The notes under the pieces: model-generated | What the model was told of the DNA's origin: nothing | What the model saw: only the letters and a program-made list of their open reading frames with translations | The model's database searches: none | Part shown: piece by piece, positions 34,259-43,966 of the stretch | How the letters are laid out: each line of letters begins with the position of its first letter | Position numbering within the stretch: position 1 is the first letter of the stretch | Made by a program: the position numbers and the translations under genes | DNA from: Cloacibacillus sp. | GTDB lineage: Bacteria > Synergistota > Synergistia > Synergistales > Synergistaceae | Assembly: GCF_020860125.1 (NCBI RefSeq) | Contig: NZ_JAJBUX010000040.1 | Location: 1-64,000, forward strand | Reading direction: 5' to 3' | DNA: 64,000 nt

Positions 34259-35023
34259 ATGAGGCTTTTAGTAATCAATCCTTTTGGCGTAGGTACCTAT
34301 GACGATAAAATTAAGGACATTTGTGAAAAGGTAAAACGATCAGGTACGGAAATAGTAGTGGAACATAATAAACGCGGCATACCGTTTATCCGCCACGCGT
34401 ATTTTCAAATGCTTATGGTCCCTGATGTTGTCGAGCGTGTAATCCATGCTGAAAAGGAAGGTTTTGACGGTGTTTTTGTTTCTTGCTGTTTTGAGCCCGG
34501 AGTAAAAGAGGCGCGTGAAGTTGTGGATATTCCTGTTGTTGGTGGTTCAGTGCCGGCAGTATTTTTAGCTCGTCAGCTTGGTCAGAAATTTGGGTTTATC
34601 ACAGACACGAAAAGGGCCGATGCCCAGACATATGACCTTTTTAAACAGTATAAGCTTGATATTGAAATGGTTGGTTTAGATTCTGTGCAGCTTGGAATTG
34701 AAGAAATCGCACAATCTCCGGAAAAGAATTTCGAACGAGCAGTGACATTGGCAAGAAAAATGGTAAGTGATGGGGCTGACGTAATAATTAACGGATGCAC
34801 CGTTGTTTCAGCGTTTTTCAGCCAATATACTATTCCTGAGGATTTGAAAAATATCCCTATTATCGATGCCAACGTGGCATCGATTAAAACGCTTGAAATG
34901 ATGGTCGACCTTCATGAGACGCTTGGTCTTACCGTCTCACGTAATATCTACTATCAAAAGCCACAGGTCATTGAACCAGAGGCATTCGAGATGGCAAGAT
35001 ATGTTTATAACGTGGGTAAATAA
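34259..35023 (+). CDS. Asp/Glu/hydantoin racemase-family protein
   Basis: A 254-residue protein. AGGAGG at 34246-34251 favours the ATG at 34259 (MRLLVINPFGVG) over one two codons earlier. Both catalytic cysteines of the cofactor-independent racemase family are present: DGVFVSCCFEPGVKEAR (about 79-95) and VIINGCTVVSAFF (about 179-191). Members act on aspartate, glutamate, hydantoins or maleate. Adjacent TRAP and dehydrogenase genes suggest that it inverts the imported compound or an intermediate. Last gene of the transporter operon. Confidence 0.82.
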   Translation: MRLLVINPFGVGTYDDKIKDICEKVKRSGTEIVVEHNKRGIPFIRHAYFQMLMVPDVVERVIHAEKEGFDGVFVSCCFEPGVKEAREVVDIPVVGGSVPAVFLARQLGQKFGFITDTKRADAQTYDLFKQYKLDIEMVGLDSVQLGIEEIAQSPEKNFERAVTLARKMVSDGADVIINGCTVVSAFFSQYTIPEDLKNIPIIDANVASIKTLEMMVDLHETLGLTVSRNIYYQKPQVIEPEAFEMARYVYNVGK

Positions 35024-35118
35024 CAGATAGGTCTTGTATAAGATGGCAAAAATACCTGCTACTATGTGCTAGGCATTTTTAAAACTGGCATATTGTTCGT
35101 ACTTTTAACCGATTTTGG

Positions 35119-35247
35119 TTATTGTAGACATGCCTGTGGTGGATTGGCAGCTGGGTTGTTTAGCAAACGGCCGATATGTCTGAAAAAGTATGCGCAGTAA
35201 GCAACAATATTCGGCAGTCTGGCCCGAGCAGCTTTTAGCATAATCAT
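35119..35247 (-). pseudogene. Possible gene remnant (42 codons) of unknown origin
   Basis: On the minus strand ATG 35247 to TAA 35119 encodes a protein-like peptide (LKAARARLPNIVAYCAYFF, then RHIGRLLNNPAANPPQACLQ) with normal composition but no ribosome binding site. It lies in a 300-bp gap between convergent genes that is otherwise empty, apart from an 8-bp-arm hairpin (GGCGAAGG 35274-35281 / CCTTCGCC 35304-35311). It may be the end of a decayed transposase or other gene; I do not recognise it. Confidence 0.3.
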
Positions 35248-35322
35248 CACGACTGTCGCAAATGGAATCTAAAGGCGAAGGTACAGGGTTTGTCTGCCTT
35301 GTTCCTTCGCCTATGCTGTACG

Positions 35323-36216
35323 CTATATACGGAAATTATGTTTTTTTATTATCTCCCAGCTTTTATTTACTACGGGCGATAAATTTGCATCTTTGCGCTT
35401 TATAGCTGAAAAAAAAGTTGTCTCATTTAAATCTGTTATCTCCATTATTTTGTAGTCGTTATCCCGGAACATTCTTTGGGTACAGTTGGGTATTATAGCG
35501 ATTCCAACTCCCTGTTTAGCTAATATGACACCGTTTTCAAGTTCAAAGTAATAACACTGAATGTCAGGAGTTAGAGCTTTTTCCGTGAAGGCCTTAACTA
35601 TTGGTAGGTAGAGCGACTCTCTCGACGGCATAATAAGAGGATAACTTGATAGGATTTCAAGAGATATACCATTAAGCCCTTCCTTCAATAACTGATGGGA
35701 GGCAGAAAGCGCCGCGACCCACCTTCCCTCATGTAATTTATGCATATCAAAAAACTCCATTCCAGAGAGAGGCCATCTAAGAAAACCAATATCGATCTCT
35801 CCGCTCAGTATGCGGTTGGTTATCTCGTTAGCTGTGCCGCTGTACGAGTTAATCTCTGCGTTGTGAAAATTTTCATGAAAGAGTTTTATAAACTGCGGCA
35901 CAATGAGAGCGTTTGAAGCGTCATTTGAGCCTATCACAATTTTATTTTTTCCAGAAAACGTAATGGAGCGGAGTTCTGCCATGATATATTCGTGTAGGTT
36001 AATGAGTTCGATACCCTTCAGTTGAAGAAGTTTTCCCGCATCGGTAAGGACAAGGCCATTTTTTTCGCGAATAAATAACGGTGCGCCGATTTCTTCCTCT
36101 AGTACCATTATTGAGCGGCTTAGCGGCGGTTGTGACATGTGTAGTTTTTGTGCAGCGGCGGAGAAGTTTTTTTTCTCGGCAATGCAGAGAAAATATCTGA
36201 GCTGTCTTAGATCCAA
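35323..36216 (-). CDS. LysR-family transcriptional regulator
   Basis: A 297-residue regulator of standard length. N-terminal winged HTH: MDLRQLRYFLCIAEKKNFSA (1-20), AAQKLHMSQPPLSRSIMVLE (21-40). The effector-binding domain starts at about 90 (KIVIGSNDASNALIVPQFI). It is convergent with the racemase/TRAP operon and divergent from the antiporter gene across a 364-bp AT-rich gap. It may control either; the low-GC character is shared with the TRAP block, which favours that one. Confidence 0.9.
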   Translation of the reverse strand: MDLRQLRYFLCIAEKKNFSAAAQKLHMSQPPLSRSIMVLEEEIGAPLFIREKNGLVLTDAGKLLQLKGIELINLHEYIMAELRSITFSGKNKIVIGSNDASNALIVPQFIKLFHENFHNAEINSYSGTANEITNRILSGEIDIGFLRWPLSGMEFFDMHKLHEGRWVAALSASHQLLKEGLNGISLEILSSYPLIMPSRESLYLPIVKAFTEKALTPDIQCYYFELENGVILAKQGVGIAIIPNCTQRMFRDNDYKIMEITDLNETTFFSAIKRKDANLSPVVNKSWEIIKKHNFRI

Positions 36217-36580
36217 ACTTCACACTCTCCCTTGCTCCAGTCAGTCGATGATTTAACAACCAGGTTAGAGAAATTATAATCTAAAATTTGTGACTACGGG
36301 GAATGATTTTTAATGCATCTATTTATTTAGCTAAAATATCTTTATGCTACTATAATTACTATAAATAAGTATTTTTACGTAATATATACAATTTTAAAAA
36401 TTTAATTTTTTAAAAAATAATGAAATAGTGCGATTATATCTTTTATTAGCGGTATTCATTGCATATTTGATATCTTTATAAAAAGTAAAAATTGGATATA
36501 GACTAAAATAAGTTGTTAAGGTATATTATCTTTGTCAGCAAAAACAGAGGTACACATAAATCTAATAAACGGGAGGAAGC
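36217..36580. other. AT-rich divergent intergenic region
   Basis: About 364 bp between the LysR gene and the antiporter gene, very AT-rich with many A/T tracts. No ORF with a ribosome binding site is seen. It should hold both promoters and LysR sites, but I could not single out one motif. It ends the AT-rich block; GC-rich DNA resumes within the next gene. Confidence 0.5.
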
Positions 36581-37891
36581 ATGATGATTTTAACGAATCC
36601 AGTTGTTATTTCAGTTGTTGTGATGATCGCGCTATGTCTGCTTAACCTTAACATTGTACTTGCCCTTCTTATCGCGGCTCTTGTTGCGGGACTAAGCGCC
36701 GGTATGGGTATTTCCGAGACGATGGGGACGCTTATTGGCGGTATGGGCGGCAACGCCGAGACCGCGCTTGCCTATTTCCTGCTCGGGACTTTCGCCGTCG
36801 CGATCGGCCAGACAGGTATTGCCTCTATCGCTTGTAAGAAGATAGCGAAAGTTGTCAAGGGGCGAAAATATATCCTTCTCTATATTCTGGTCGTCATCGC
36901 CTGTATGTCGCAGAATCTGGTTCCCGTCCACATCGCGTTTATCCCAATTTTGATACCGCCGCTTCTCCTGCTCTTCAATGAACTTAAAATAGACCGCCGC
37001 GCGGCGGCCTGCGCGCTCACCTTCGGTCTGAAAGCTCCATATATCGCGCTTCCCGTCGGTTTTGGGCTCATCTTCCACGGGATAGTTTCCAGCGAGATGG
37101 GACGCAACGGAATGGAAGTGGCGAAGACCGGCGTCTTCCACTATACATGGATAATAGGTTTAGGTATGGTCGTCGGGCTTCTCATCGCGCTTCACATTTC
37201 GTACGGTAAGCCGCGTGTCTATGAGAATAAACCGATCATCGGCGCAAATATGGATCTGCCGGAGGAGAAATTTACGCGGACTCACGTACTCGCCTTTGTC
37301 GCGATAGTCGTGGCTTTCGCCGCGCAGCTCATGACCGGGTCGCTGCCGCTCGGCGCTTTAGCCGCCATCATCGTCATGATCCTTACCCGCACGATTCCCT
37401 GGAAGGATATTGACAGCACCTTTATGGGCGGGCTGGAGATAATGGGGCTCATCGCTTTCGTCATGCTCATCGCGGCAGGCTACGGAAATGTTCTGCGTGA
37501 AACCAAAGCGGTGGACGCGCTTGTATCAAGCGTCGTCGGTATTGTCGGCGGCAGCCGCTTCTGGGGCGCCTTCCTCATGCTGGCGGTGGGACTTCTCGTC
37601 ACGCTTGGTATCGGGACCTCTTTTGGTACGATCCCCGTCATTGCCGCGATATACTGCCCGCTCGCGGCGCAGCTCGGTTTTTCAGTTGGCGCTACCGCCT
37701 GTCTTATCGCGGCTGCCGCAGCGCTGAGGGATGCCGGTTCTCCCGCATCCGATTCGACCCTTGGCCCCACCTCGGGGCTGAACGCCGACGGTCAGCACAA
37801 CCATATATGGGACACCTGTGTGCCGACCTTCCTGCACTATAATATTCCGATATTCATCGCCGCAATGATCGGCGCGCTCGTCATATACTAA
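36581..37891 (+). CDS. Na+/H+ antiporter-family (NhaC/YuiF-like) amino-acid carrier
   Basis: A 436-residue, 11-12-helix membrane protein. Features typical of the PF03553/PF13726 group: N-terminal IALCLLNLNIVLALLIAALV (about 16-35), ACMSQNLVPVHIAFIPILIP (about 108-127), GTSFGTIPVIAAIYCPLA (about 345-362) and DAGSPASDSTLGPTSGLNAD (about 386-405). GGGAGGAAGC precedes tandem ATG codons (36581 and 36584). Relatives include histidine or other amino-acid permeases as well as antiporters, so the substrate is open. It ends in a bidirectional terminator. Confidence 0.8.
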   Translation: MMILTNPVVISVVVMIALCLLNLNIVLALLIAALVAGLSAGMGISETMGTLIGGMGGNAETALAYFLLGTFAVAIGQTGIASIACKKIAKVVKGRKYILLYILVVIACMSQNLVPVHIAFIPILIPPLLLLFNELKIDRRAAACALTFGLKAPYIALPVGFGLIFHGIVSSEMGRNGMEVAKTGVFHYTWIIGLGMVVGLLIALHISYGKPRVYENKPIIGANMDLPEEKFTRTHVLAFVAIVVAFAAQLMTGSLPLGALAAIIVMILTRTIPWKDIDSTFMGGLEIMGLIAFVMLIAAGYGNVLRETKAVDALVSSVVGIVGGSRFWGAFLMLAVGLLVTLGIGTSFGTIPVIAAIYCPLAAQLGFSVGATACLIAAAAALRDAGSPASDSTLGPTSGLNADGQHNHIWDTCVPTFLHYNIPIFIAAMIGALVIY

Positions 37892-37914
37892 AGAGCAGGT
37901 TATATAACAGAATC

Positions 37915-37960
37915 AAAAAAGGGCCGTAGCGGATATTCAGTCATCCGCTGCGGCCCTTTT
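37915..37960. terminator. Bidirectional terminator between antiporter and MFS genes
   Basis: Nested stem GGGCCG (37921-37926) / CGGCCC (37951-37956) and AGCGGAT / ATCCGCT, flanked by six A on the left and four T on the right, so it can serve both convergent genes. Confidence 0.85.
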
Positions 37961-37974
37961 GTATATTGGCTTCT

Positions 37975-39207
37975 TTAAGCGGCGAGCTTTTGGGCCCGTC
38001 CGGCGGCCCGCTTGAACCAGATTCCCCACAGCGCCTCCAACAGGCCGCAGACGATGATGATATACCGGATGTCCACCAGATCGCCTAGCGGTCCGAAACA
38101 GAGGATGGCCAGCGGCATGACGCCCTGAGATACGAACTGCAGGAGGGAAAAGACGCGCCCCATGTAGCTCTCGTCGGTGTTTGTCTGTATCAGCACCGTC
38201 TGTGCCGTGATCATAAAGGGGAGGAATATCCCCGCGACGCAGTCCAGAGCCAGGAATACCCAGAATATTTTTGTGAGCCCCATAAATGTGAAAATTATGC
38301 CAAAGCCCGCGAGCGAAACGGCGATCACCGTCACCTTGTCGTGGAAATCGCCCCTCCAGGCGATATAGGCGCCGCCGAGCAGAGAACCGGCGGTCCAGAA
38401 CATTTCATTGGCGGTGAGCCGCCAGACCTCGCCGCCAAAGTTCCTCGCCACCATAAGCGGCGAGAGGAAGGCAGCGGGGGTGATGAGTATGAAGCTGACT
38501 GCATAGCAGATCGTGATCGTCTTCAAAAGCGGGTTGTCCAGCATGTAGCGGACGCCGCTTTTCAGTTCGGCGATGATGCTTTCATTAGAAGCTGTTTTCC
38601 GCTGCCGCGCTTTTACCCTGATCGCAGCCATAATGATGATAGCCAGGAGGGCGGTGCTCACGTCTATGAGGAAGGTCCATTTTATTCCCATCGTACCGAG
38701 AATGAAGCCTCCGGCGGCGGGGGAGATAAGCAGCAGGATGTTGTTCAGCGTCTGGTTGATGCCGTTTATTCTCACCAGCTGGTCCGCCGGGACTATTTGC
38801 GGGTAGAGGGCGTTGACCGCGGGCGACTGAAAGCCGCCGCCGATAGAGCGGAGAAACGAGACCGCGATAAGCAGCGTCAGGCTTTCGAAACCAGCGTGAA
38901 AGGCGGCGAAGGCCGCGAGGGTCGCGAGCGCTGTGAATCCGTCTGAAAGCATGATGATCATCTTTCGGCTGTATCTGTCGGCGACAACGCCTGCCCATAG
39001 TGAGATAAATATCTGCGGTGTCAGCGCCGCGATCGTCGATATCGTTATCCAGCTGCCGGAGGAGGTTTTGAGCGTTATATACCAGATGATGCTGAAGCCG
39101 ACCACGGAGGAGCCGAACATAGATAGGTTCTGGCTGATAAGAAAGAGGAATATCTCCTTTTTCCATCTGCCGTCGTCCGCCGTTATCTCATTATTGTTTA
39201 AGGCCAT
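37975..39207 (-). CDS. MFS exporter (EntS/MFS_3-like)
   Basis: A 410-residue, 12-helix transporter. The loop 2-3 motif WAGVVADRYSRKMIIMLSD (about 74-92) is the major-facilitator signature, followed by FLRSIGGGFQSPAVNALYPQ (about 118-137), typical of the enterobactin-exporter/macrolide-efflux branch. Substrate unknown. The gene is alone, divergent from nothing obvious on its right side, and shares its terminator with the antiporter gene. Confidence 0.85.
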   Translation of the reverse strand: MALNNNEITADDGRWKKEIFLFLISQNLSMFGSSVVGFSIIWYITLKTSSGSWITISTIAALTPQIFISLWAGVVADRYSRKMIIMLSDGFTALATLAAFAAFHAGFESLTLLIAVSFLRSIGGGFQSPAVNALYPQIVPADQLVRINGINQTLNNILLLISPAAGGFILGTMGIKWTFLIDVSTALLAIIIMAAIRVKARQRKTASNESIIAELKSGVRYMLDNPLLKTITICYAVSFILITPAAFLSPLMVARNFGGEVWRLTANEMFWTAGSLLGGAYIAWRGDFHDKVTVIAVSLAGFGIIFTFMGLTKIFWVFLALDCVAGIFLPFMITAQTVLIQTNTDESYMGRVFSLLQFVSQGVMPLAILCFGPLGDLVDIRYIIIVCGLLEALWGIWFKRAAGRAQKLAA

Positions 39208-39549
39208 CCCGTTTGCACCTCACAATCTATCCGCATCTGGAAACTGGCCGGTTGTCTGACCGTAAAACGCTCCGCGTTTTCTGTTATGCGGCGGCCTTTA
39301 CGGCACAGGCCCGGTTTCGCTCTCTCTCATCTTTGGCGGTCGCAGCCGGTGATATTGAGCTTCGCCACCGAAGAGTACATTGCAGCCATTATATACTAAG
39401 CCAGGTTTTTCTCTCAAAAAATGAACGGAGATATCACCGTTTAGATGATATCTCCGTTTTGCTTTTCATTCTGTGAATGGCCACCCTGGTTTTGCCTGCT
39501 GCCAAAGTGATCAGCAGCTATCAGAAGGGCAGTTTCTTTACGGCTTTTT
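39208..39549. other. Intergenic region between MFS gene and livK
   Basis: About 340 bp. It holds the upstream region of the MFS gene and, at 39425-39457, the livK terminator listed separately. Open frames here lack ribosome binding sites and are not called. Confidence 0.5.
39425..39457 (-). terminator. Terminator of the liv operon
   Basis: A perfect 12-bp stem ACGGAGATATCA (39425-39436) / TGATATCTCCGT (39446-39457). On the minus strand it is followed by TCATTTTTTG; on the plus strand it is followed by TTTGCTTTT, so it may work in both directions. Confidence 0.8.
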
Positions 39550-40707
39550 CTACTTGCTGGGCGTTACGATATCCTTATCGGTTACCACTCCGTAGTAGTG
39601 GAACTTTCCGTCCTTAACTATCTGTATCTGTACCGGCTTGACGACTTCGCCCTCGGGTGTGAAGCCGCTGATCAGTCCGGTGAGGCCGTCGTAGTTTTTC
39701 GTCGCCGCGAGGGCTTTAGCTACCGCGGGACCGTCGGTCGTCTTGGCCTGCTTGATGGCGTTCGCGAGCAGCATAAAGGCGTCATATGCCGAGGCTCCAA
39801 CCATGTCGGGTTCTATCTTATGGAGCTTGCGGTACGTGGCGAGGAACTCCTGCACCTCTTTGCGTTTGTCGTCGCGGTTGAGGTTGGTCACGATGATGAG
39901 CCCCTCGGCGGCCTTGCCCGCTATCTCCGTGGTCTTCGGGGAGTCGGCGCCCTCTTCTCCGATGAACTGCACTTTAATGCCCATCTCCTGCGCCTGTTTC
40001 ATTGCCGGTCCCACCTGGAAGTAGTAGCCGCTGAAGAATACTACGTCGGGATTGGCCGCCTTCATCTTGGAAAGATAAGGCTTGAAATCCTTCTCGCTCA
40101 TCGGATACTTCTGCTGTGACACTATCTTTGCCTCCGGGTGCTTTGCGAGATATTCGTCGAAGCCTTGGGCGAGGGTCGTGCCGAAGTCGTTGTCGCTGAC
40201 GATGAGGGCGATTTTTTTCGCCTTAAGGAGTTTGACCGCCGTGTACGCCGCACCTTTGCCCTCTACCGTGCCGAGGAATCCGTTACGGAAGGTGTAGTCG
40301 CCCTTTGTGATATCGGGGTGCAGGGCATAGGCCGAGACGAGCGGAATCTCTTCGTCGTTGAATATCGTGGAGACCGCTCTTGTCGGAAGACTGTACGAGC
40401 CCGCGACAAAGGCGACGACGCCGTCCTGACCGATGAGCTTGTTCGCCAGCGGCACGGACTGTTTCGGGTCGGCCGCGTCGTCGTAGCAGACAAGTTCGAC
40501 CTTTTTGCCGAGCAGCCCGCCCTCTTTGTTTACTTTGTCAACGGCGATTTTCACGGACTCGTAGACGCTGAATCCGTCAGCCGCGGCGAAGCCGGTGAGA
40601 GGGGCGAGCATGCCGACCTTGATCGTATCCGCCGCCATCGCGCCGCCGGTAAAGACGACGAGTGCGAGAGCGAGCGCCGCAATTAAAATGCTGAAACTTT
40701 TTTTCAT
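39550..40707 (-). CDS. livK: Branched-chain amino acid ABC transporter substrate-binding protein
   Basis: A 385-residue periplasmic binding protein with signal peptide (MKKSFSILIAALALALVVFT, cleavage after about AMA at 25). Type I fold signatures: KVGMLAPLTGFAAADGFSVY (about 31-50), VELVCYDDAADPKQSVPLAN (about 70-89) and KPVQIQIVKDGKFHYYGVV (about 355-373). Last gene of a livHMGFK operon, unusual only in having the binding protein at the end. It likely binds leucine/isoleucine/valine or a related amino acid. Confidence 0.92.
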   Translation of the reverse strand: MKKSFSILIAALALALVVFTGGAMAADTIKVGMLAPLTGFAAADGFSVYESVKIAVDKVNKEGGLLGKKVELVCYDDAADPKQSVPLANKLIGQDGVVAFVAGSYSLPTRAVSTIFNDEEIPLVSAYALHPDITKGDYTFRNGFLGTVEGKGAAYTAVKLLKAKKIALIVSDNDFGTTLAQGFDEYLAKHPEAKIVSQQKYPMSEKDFKPYLSKMKAANPDVVFFSGYYFQVGPAMKQAQEMGIKVQFIGEEGADSPKTTEIAGKAAEGLIIVTNLNRDDKRKEVQEFLATYRKLHKIEPDMVGASAYDAFMLLANAIKQAKTTDGPAVAKALAATKNYDGLTGLISGFTPEGEVVKPVQIQIVKDGKFHYYGVVTDKDIVTPSK

Positions 40708-40729
40708 GATACCACTACCTCCTGTTTTT

Positions 40730-41434
40730 TTATGCGCCTAGATACGCCTCTCTCACCCGCCTGTCGGCGAGGAGTTCGGCGCTTGAACCCGATATGTTTA
40801 TCTGTCCCGTCTCCAGCACATATCCCCTGCCGGAGATGCGCAGGGAGGCGAGGGCGTTTTGTTCCACGAGCAGTATCGTTATATTTTGGTCTTTCTTCAG
40901 CGAGCGCAGTACCTCGAATACCTGCTCCGTCAGCTTGGGCATCAGCCCCATGGAGACCTCGTCCACAAATAGCAGCTTTGGGTCGGATACGAGGGCGCGG
41001 GCGATCGCAAGCTGCTGCTGCTCGCCGCCCGAAAGGGTGTTCGCGAGCTGCGTGCCCCGTTCCTTTAGTATGGGAAACAGTTCGTAGATCATCGCAAGTT
41101 TTCCCGTGAGCTTTGACTGCATGCCGTAGACGCCCATCTTGAGGTTTTCGTAGACGGAGAGCTGCGGGAAACAGCGCGCCCTTTCGGGGACGATCTTTAT
41201 CCCGAGCGCCGATCTTTTGTGCGCAGGCAGATTGGTGATGTCCCGGCCCTCAAAGATTATTTTGCCGGAACGCAGCGGCTGGAGCCCCATCAGCGCGCGC
41301 AGCGTCGTCGTTTTGCCGGCGCCGTTCGCGCCGATTATCGAAACAAGCTCGCCCTGCGCGACCTCGAAACTTATTCCGTGTACCGCCTCAATATCGCCGT
41401 AGGCGACGCGCAGGTCACTGACGCTCAGCAGCAT
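40730..41434 (-). CDS. livF: Branched-chain amino acid ABC transporter ATPase LivF
   Basis: About 234 residues. ATG 41434 ([20 protein letters not shown]) was chosen by alignment with LivF; it overlaps livG by 20 bp. Walker [10 protein letters not shown] (about 33), signature [15 protein letters not shown] (about 131-145), Walker [12 protein letters not shown] (about 150-160) and the switch His region replaced by LLVEQNA (about 186), as usual in LivF. Energises uptake with LivG. Confidence 0.93.
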   Translation of the reverse strand: MLLSVSDLRVAYGDIEAVHGISFEVAQGELVSIIGANGAGKTTTLRALMGLQPLRSGKIIFEGRDITNLPAHKRSALGIKIVPERARCFPQLSVYENLKMGVYGMQSKLTGKLAMIYELFPILKERGTQLANTLSGGEQQQLAIARALVSDPKLLFVDEVSMGLMPKLTEQVFEVLRSLKKDQNITILLVEQNALASLRISGRGYVLETGQINISGSSAELLADRRVREAYLGA

Positions 41435-42191
41435 CGGCGCAGTCCCCCTTTCCAAGATATGCCTCGATAACGGCCGGGTCGGCGCTTATCTCGGCAGGCA
41501 GTCCCTCCGCAAGTTTGCGCCCGTGGTCGAGCACCACTATCCGGTCGGAGAGGCCCATCGCCACGCGCATGTTGTGCTCGATGAACAGTACCGAGACGCC
41601 GTCTTCGCGGATTCTCAATATCAGCTCCTCCGTGGCCTTTATCTCCTCGTAGCGCAGGCCGGAGAAGCATTCGTCAAGAAGCAGCAGCTTCGGTTCAAGG
41701 GCGAGGGCTCTGGCGATCTCCAGTTTGCGCAGGTTGCCGAGGGGCAGCAGCGCGGCCTTGAGCTCAGCCTTGTCCGCCAGTCCGACCCTCCGTAATACCT
41801 CCATCGCCCGCAGGCGGCTCTCCACGGTGTTCCAGAATCTCCACGAGAGGCGGAAGCTGCCGTATTTCATCATTCCCAGAGCGACAATCACATTGTCCAG
41901 GACGGAGAGCCCGCTGAAGGGCTTTACCACCTGGAAGGTCCGTCCGACGCCGAGCATCGCCATCCGGTACGGCGGAAATCCGTTTGTCTTCATGCCGTTC
42001 AGGAGTATCTCGCCGCCCGTCGGTTTATAGACCCCGGATATCATATTGAAGCAGGTCGTTTTTCCGGCTCCGTTGGGTCCTAAAAGCCCTAGTATCTCAC
42101 CGCGTTTTATTTCAAAGCTCACATTATCGACCGCTTTAAGGCCGCCGAAATTTATCGACAGATTTTTGACCTCAAGAATGACCTCACTCAA
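41415..42191 (-). CDS. livG: Branched-chain amino acid ABC transporter ATPase LivG
   Basis: A 258-residue ATPase with Walker [17 protein letters not shown] (about 38-53), [20 protein letters not shown] (about 81-100; the Q loop), and Walker [13 protein letters not shown] (about 168). The ABC signature, usually LSYGxQR, reads [17 protein letters not shown] (about 150-166), i.e. without the canonical SGG/SYG, as is common in LivG-like ATPases. Overlaps livM by 8 bp. Confidence 0.93.
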   Translation of the reverse strand: MSEVILEVKNLSINFGGLKAVDNVSFEIKRGEILGLLGPNGAGKTTCFNMISGVYKPTGGEILLNGMKTNGFPPYRMAMLGVGRTFQVVKPFSGLSVLDNVIVALGMMKYGSFRLSWRFWNTVESRLRAMEVLRRVGLADKAELKAALLPLGNLRKLEIARALALEPKLLLLDECFSGLRYEEIKATEELILRIREDGVSVLFIEHNMRVAMGLSDRIVVLDHGRKLAEGLPAEISADPAVIEAYLGKGDCADAAERQ

Positions 42192-43086
42192 CCTTGGCGC
42201 CCCCCTTCGGGCCTTTCCTGCCGGCCGTCAGATTTTTCAGGGACATCATCGTAGAACCGCCGAGGATGCCGCCCGGCATGAAGCGTATCATCAACAGGAG
42301 CAACATGGCGTAGAGGAACATCCTGTAGTTGACGAGGGGTCTGAAGACCTCCGGCAGGATTCCCAAAATGACGGCTCCCACCAACGGTCCCCAGAAGGTG
42401 CCGAGGCCGCCGGCGACGACGATCGAAAGCAGCGTTACGGAAAATGGGAAGGTGAAGGAGTCCGCGCTGATGAAGCGCATATAGTGCGCGTAGAGCACGC
42501 CGGAGAGCCCCGCGAGCGCCGTGCCGAGGACGAAGGCCGTCAGCTTGGCGCATACGGGAGAGACTCCCATGCTGGAGGCTGCCGTCTCCTCCTCGCGCAC
42601 CGCGAAACAGGAGAGCCCGCTCCACGAACAGGTGAAGAACCGGCAGACGGCCATCGTCAGCACAAGGAAGGCGAGGCAGAGCGCGAAATATCCCGGAGCT
42701 TTGAGCACGGTGCCGAAGAACCTTGCGCGGGGAATGCCGCCGATGCCAAGAGCGCCGCCCAGCGCGGGGGTGTACTGGAATATCGCCACCACGATGAAGT
42801 TGATGCCGATCGTTGTGATGGCGAGGAAGTCCTCTCTGACGCGCAGGCTTGGCAGGCCGCAGAGCAGGCCGACGGCCGCGACGATGATCACCGATATCGG
42901 CAGCGACTGCCAGAAGGTGAGCCCGGCGGCGGTGGTCAGCATCGCCGCGGAATAGGCTCCGATGCCGACGAAGGCGGCGTGGCCGAGAGATATCTGACCG
43001 GCGTTGCCGACGATGACGTTAAGGCCGTAGGCCGCGATCGCCTGTATTATTATCTGTGTCGCCACGTTCAGTACATAGCTGTCCAT
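42184..43086 (-). CDS. livM: Branched-chain amino acid ABC transporter permease LivM
   Basis: A 300-residue permease with 8-9 helices. The family stretch AYGLNVIVGNAGQISLGHAA (about 19-38) is followed by FVGIGAYSAAML. The EAA-like loop is around 195-215 (LTAFVLGTALAGLSGVLYAH), then VAGGLGTFWGPLVGAVIL (about 245-262). It begins 10 bp after livH. Confidence 0.93.
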   Translation of the reverse strand: MDSYVLNVATQIIIQAIAAYGLNVIVGNAGQISLGHAAFVGIGAYSAAMLTTAAGLTFWQSLPISVIIVAAVGLLCGLPSLRVREDFLAITTIGINFIVVAIFQYTPALGGALGIGGIPRARFFGTVLKAPGYFALCLAFLVLTMAVCRFFTCSWSGLSCFAVREEETAASSMGVSPVCAKLTAFVLGTALAGLSGVLYAHYMRFISADSFTFPFSVTLLSIVVAGGLGTFWGPLVGAVILGILPEVFRPLVNYRMFLYAMLLLLMIRFMPGGILGGSTMMSLKNLTAGRKGPKGGAKVE

Positions 43087-43096
43087 GATGCCGCAC

Positions 43097-43966
43097 CTAC
43101 CGTTTTCCGAGGAGCCCGGTGGGTTTCCACATGAGGATGATTATCATTGCGATGAATGCCAGCGCGTCGCGCGGCAGAGGAATATTCGCGTAGCCGATGA
43201 GGAAGGTCTCGCCAAGACCGAGCAGCAGCGAGGCGAGCACCGCTCCGGGAACCGAGCCCATGCCTCCCACGACGATCAGCGCCAGCGTCTTGTAGGCGGG
43301 GACCTCGCCCATCATCGGATAGACCTGATTGTAATAGATGCCCATCAGGATACCGGCGATCGCCGCGATCGCCGAGCCGATAACGAAGGTCAGCGCCACC
43401 GTGCGCTGGGTGTTGACGCCGAGCGAGGCCGCCGTCTCCATATCCTGCGCGACCGCCCTCATGGCAAGTCCGAGCTCGGTCTTCGTCATCAGCAGCCATA
43501 ACGCGATGAGGATTATCACCGTCAGACAGTAGACGGCCATGAGCGTGGAAGAGATGGTCACGCCGAAAATCACCGCGGAGGGGAAGGGCAGCGCGGCGGG
43601 AAAGGTGCGTACCTCGGGCCCCGCGACGAGGCGGCAGAACTCCTCGATCGCGATGAGCAGCGCGATGCTGCTTATCAGCGGCACATATGGCGGGTATTTC
43701 AGCAGTGGATAATAGATGTAACGCTCTATGAGCACTCCGAGGAGCGAGCAAAAAGCCATGCTCACAATCACCGCGATCAGCACGCTGCCCGTCGACAGGA
43801 AGATATAGAGCCCCATGTAGGCTCCGGCGGTGTAGACGGAGGCGTGCGCGACGTGGAGAATCTTCATGACCCCGTAGATGAGAGCGAGGCCAAGCGTTAT
43901 GAGAGCATACATGGCACCGGCTCCCAAACCGTTCAGAAACTGTTCGATAAACAATTCTATATACAA
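43097..43966 (-). CDS. livH: Branched-chain amino acid ABC transporter permease LivH
   Basis: A 289-residue permease with eight helices: NGLGAGAMYALITLGLALIY (about 12-31), GVMKILHVAHASVYTAGAYM (about 32-51), TFVIGSAIAAIAGILMG (about 194-210) and LIVVGGMGSVPGAVLASLLL (about 228-247), the classic LivH order. First gene of the operon. The 170-bp region upstream is AT-rich and probably carries the promoter. Confidence 0.93.
   Translation of the reverse strand: MYIELFIEQFLNGLGAGAMYALITLGLALIYGVMKILHVAHASVYTAGAYMGLYIFLSTGSVLIAVIVSMAFCSLLGVLIERYIYYPLLKYPPYVPLISSIALLIAIEEFCRLVAGPEVRTFPAALPFPSAVIFGVTISSTLMAVYCLTVIILIALWLLMTKTELGLAMRAVAQDMETAASLGVNTQRTVALTFVIGSAIAAIAGILMGIYYNQVYPMMGEVPAYKTLALIVVGGMGSVPGAVLASLLLGLGETFLIGYANIPLPRDALAFIAMIIILMWKPTGLLGKR

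Noticed and set aside
35126..35140. A sigma-54-like site (TGGCAG ... TTGT)
   Set aside because: The -12 element lacks the GC dinucleotide and no plus-strand gene lies downstream.
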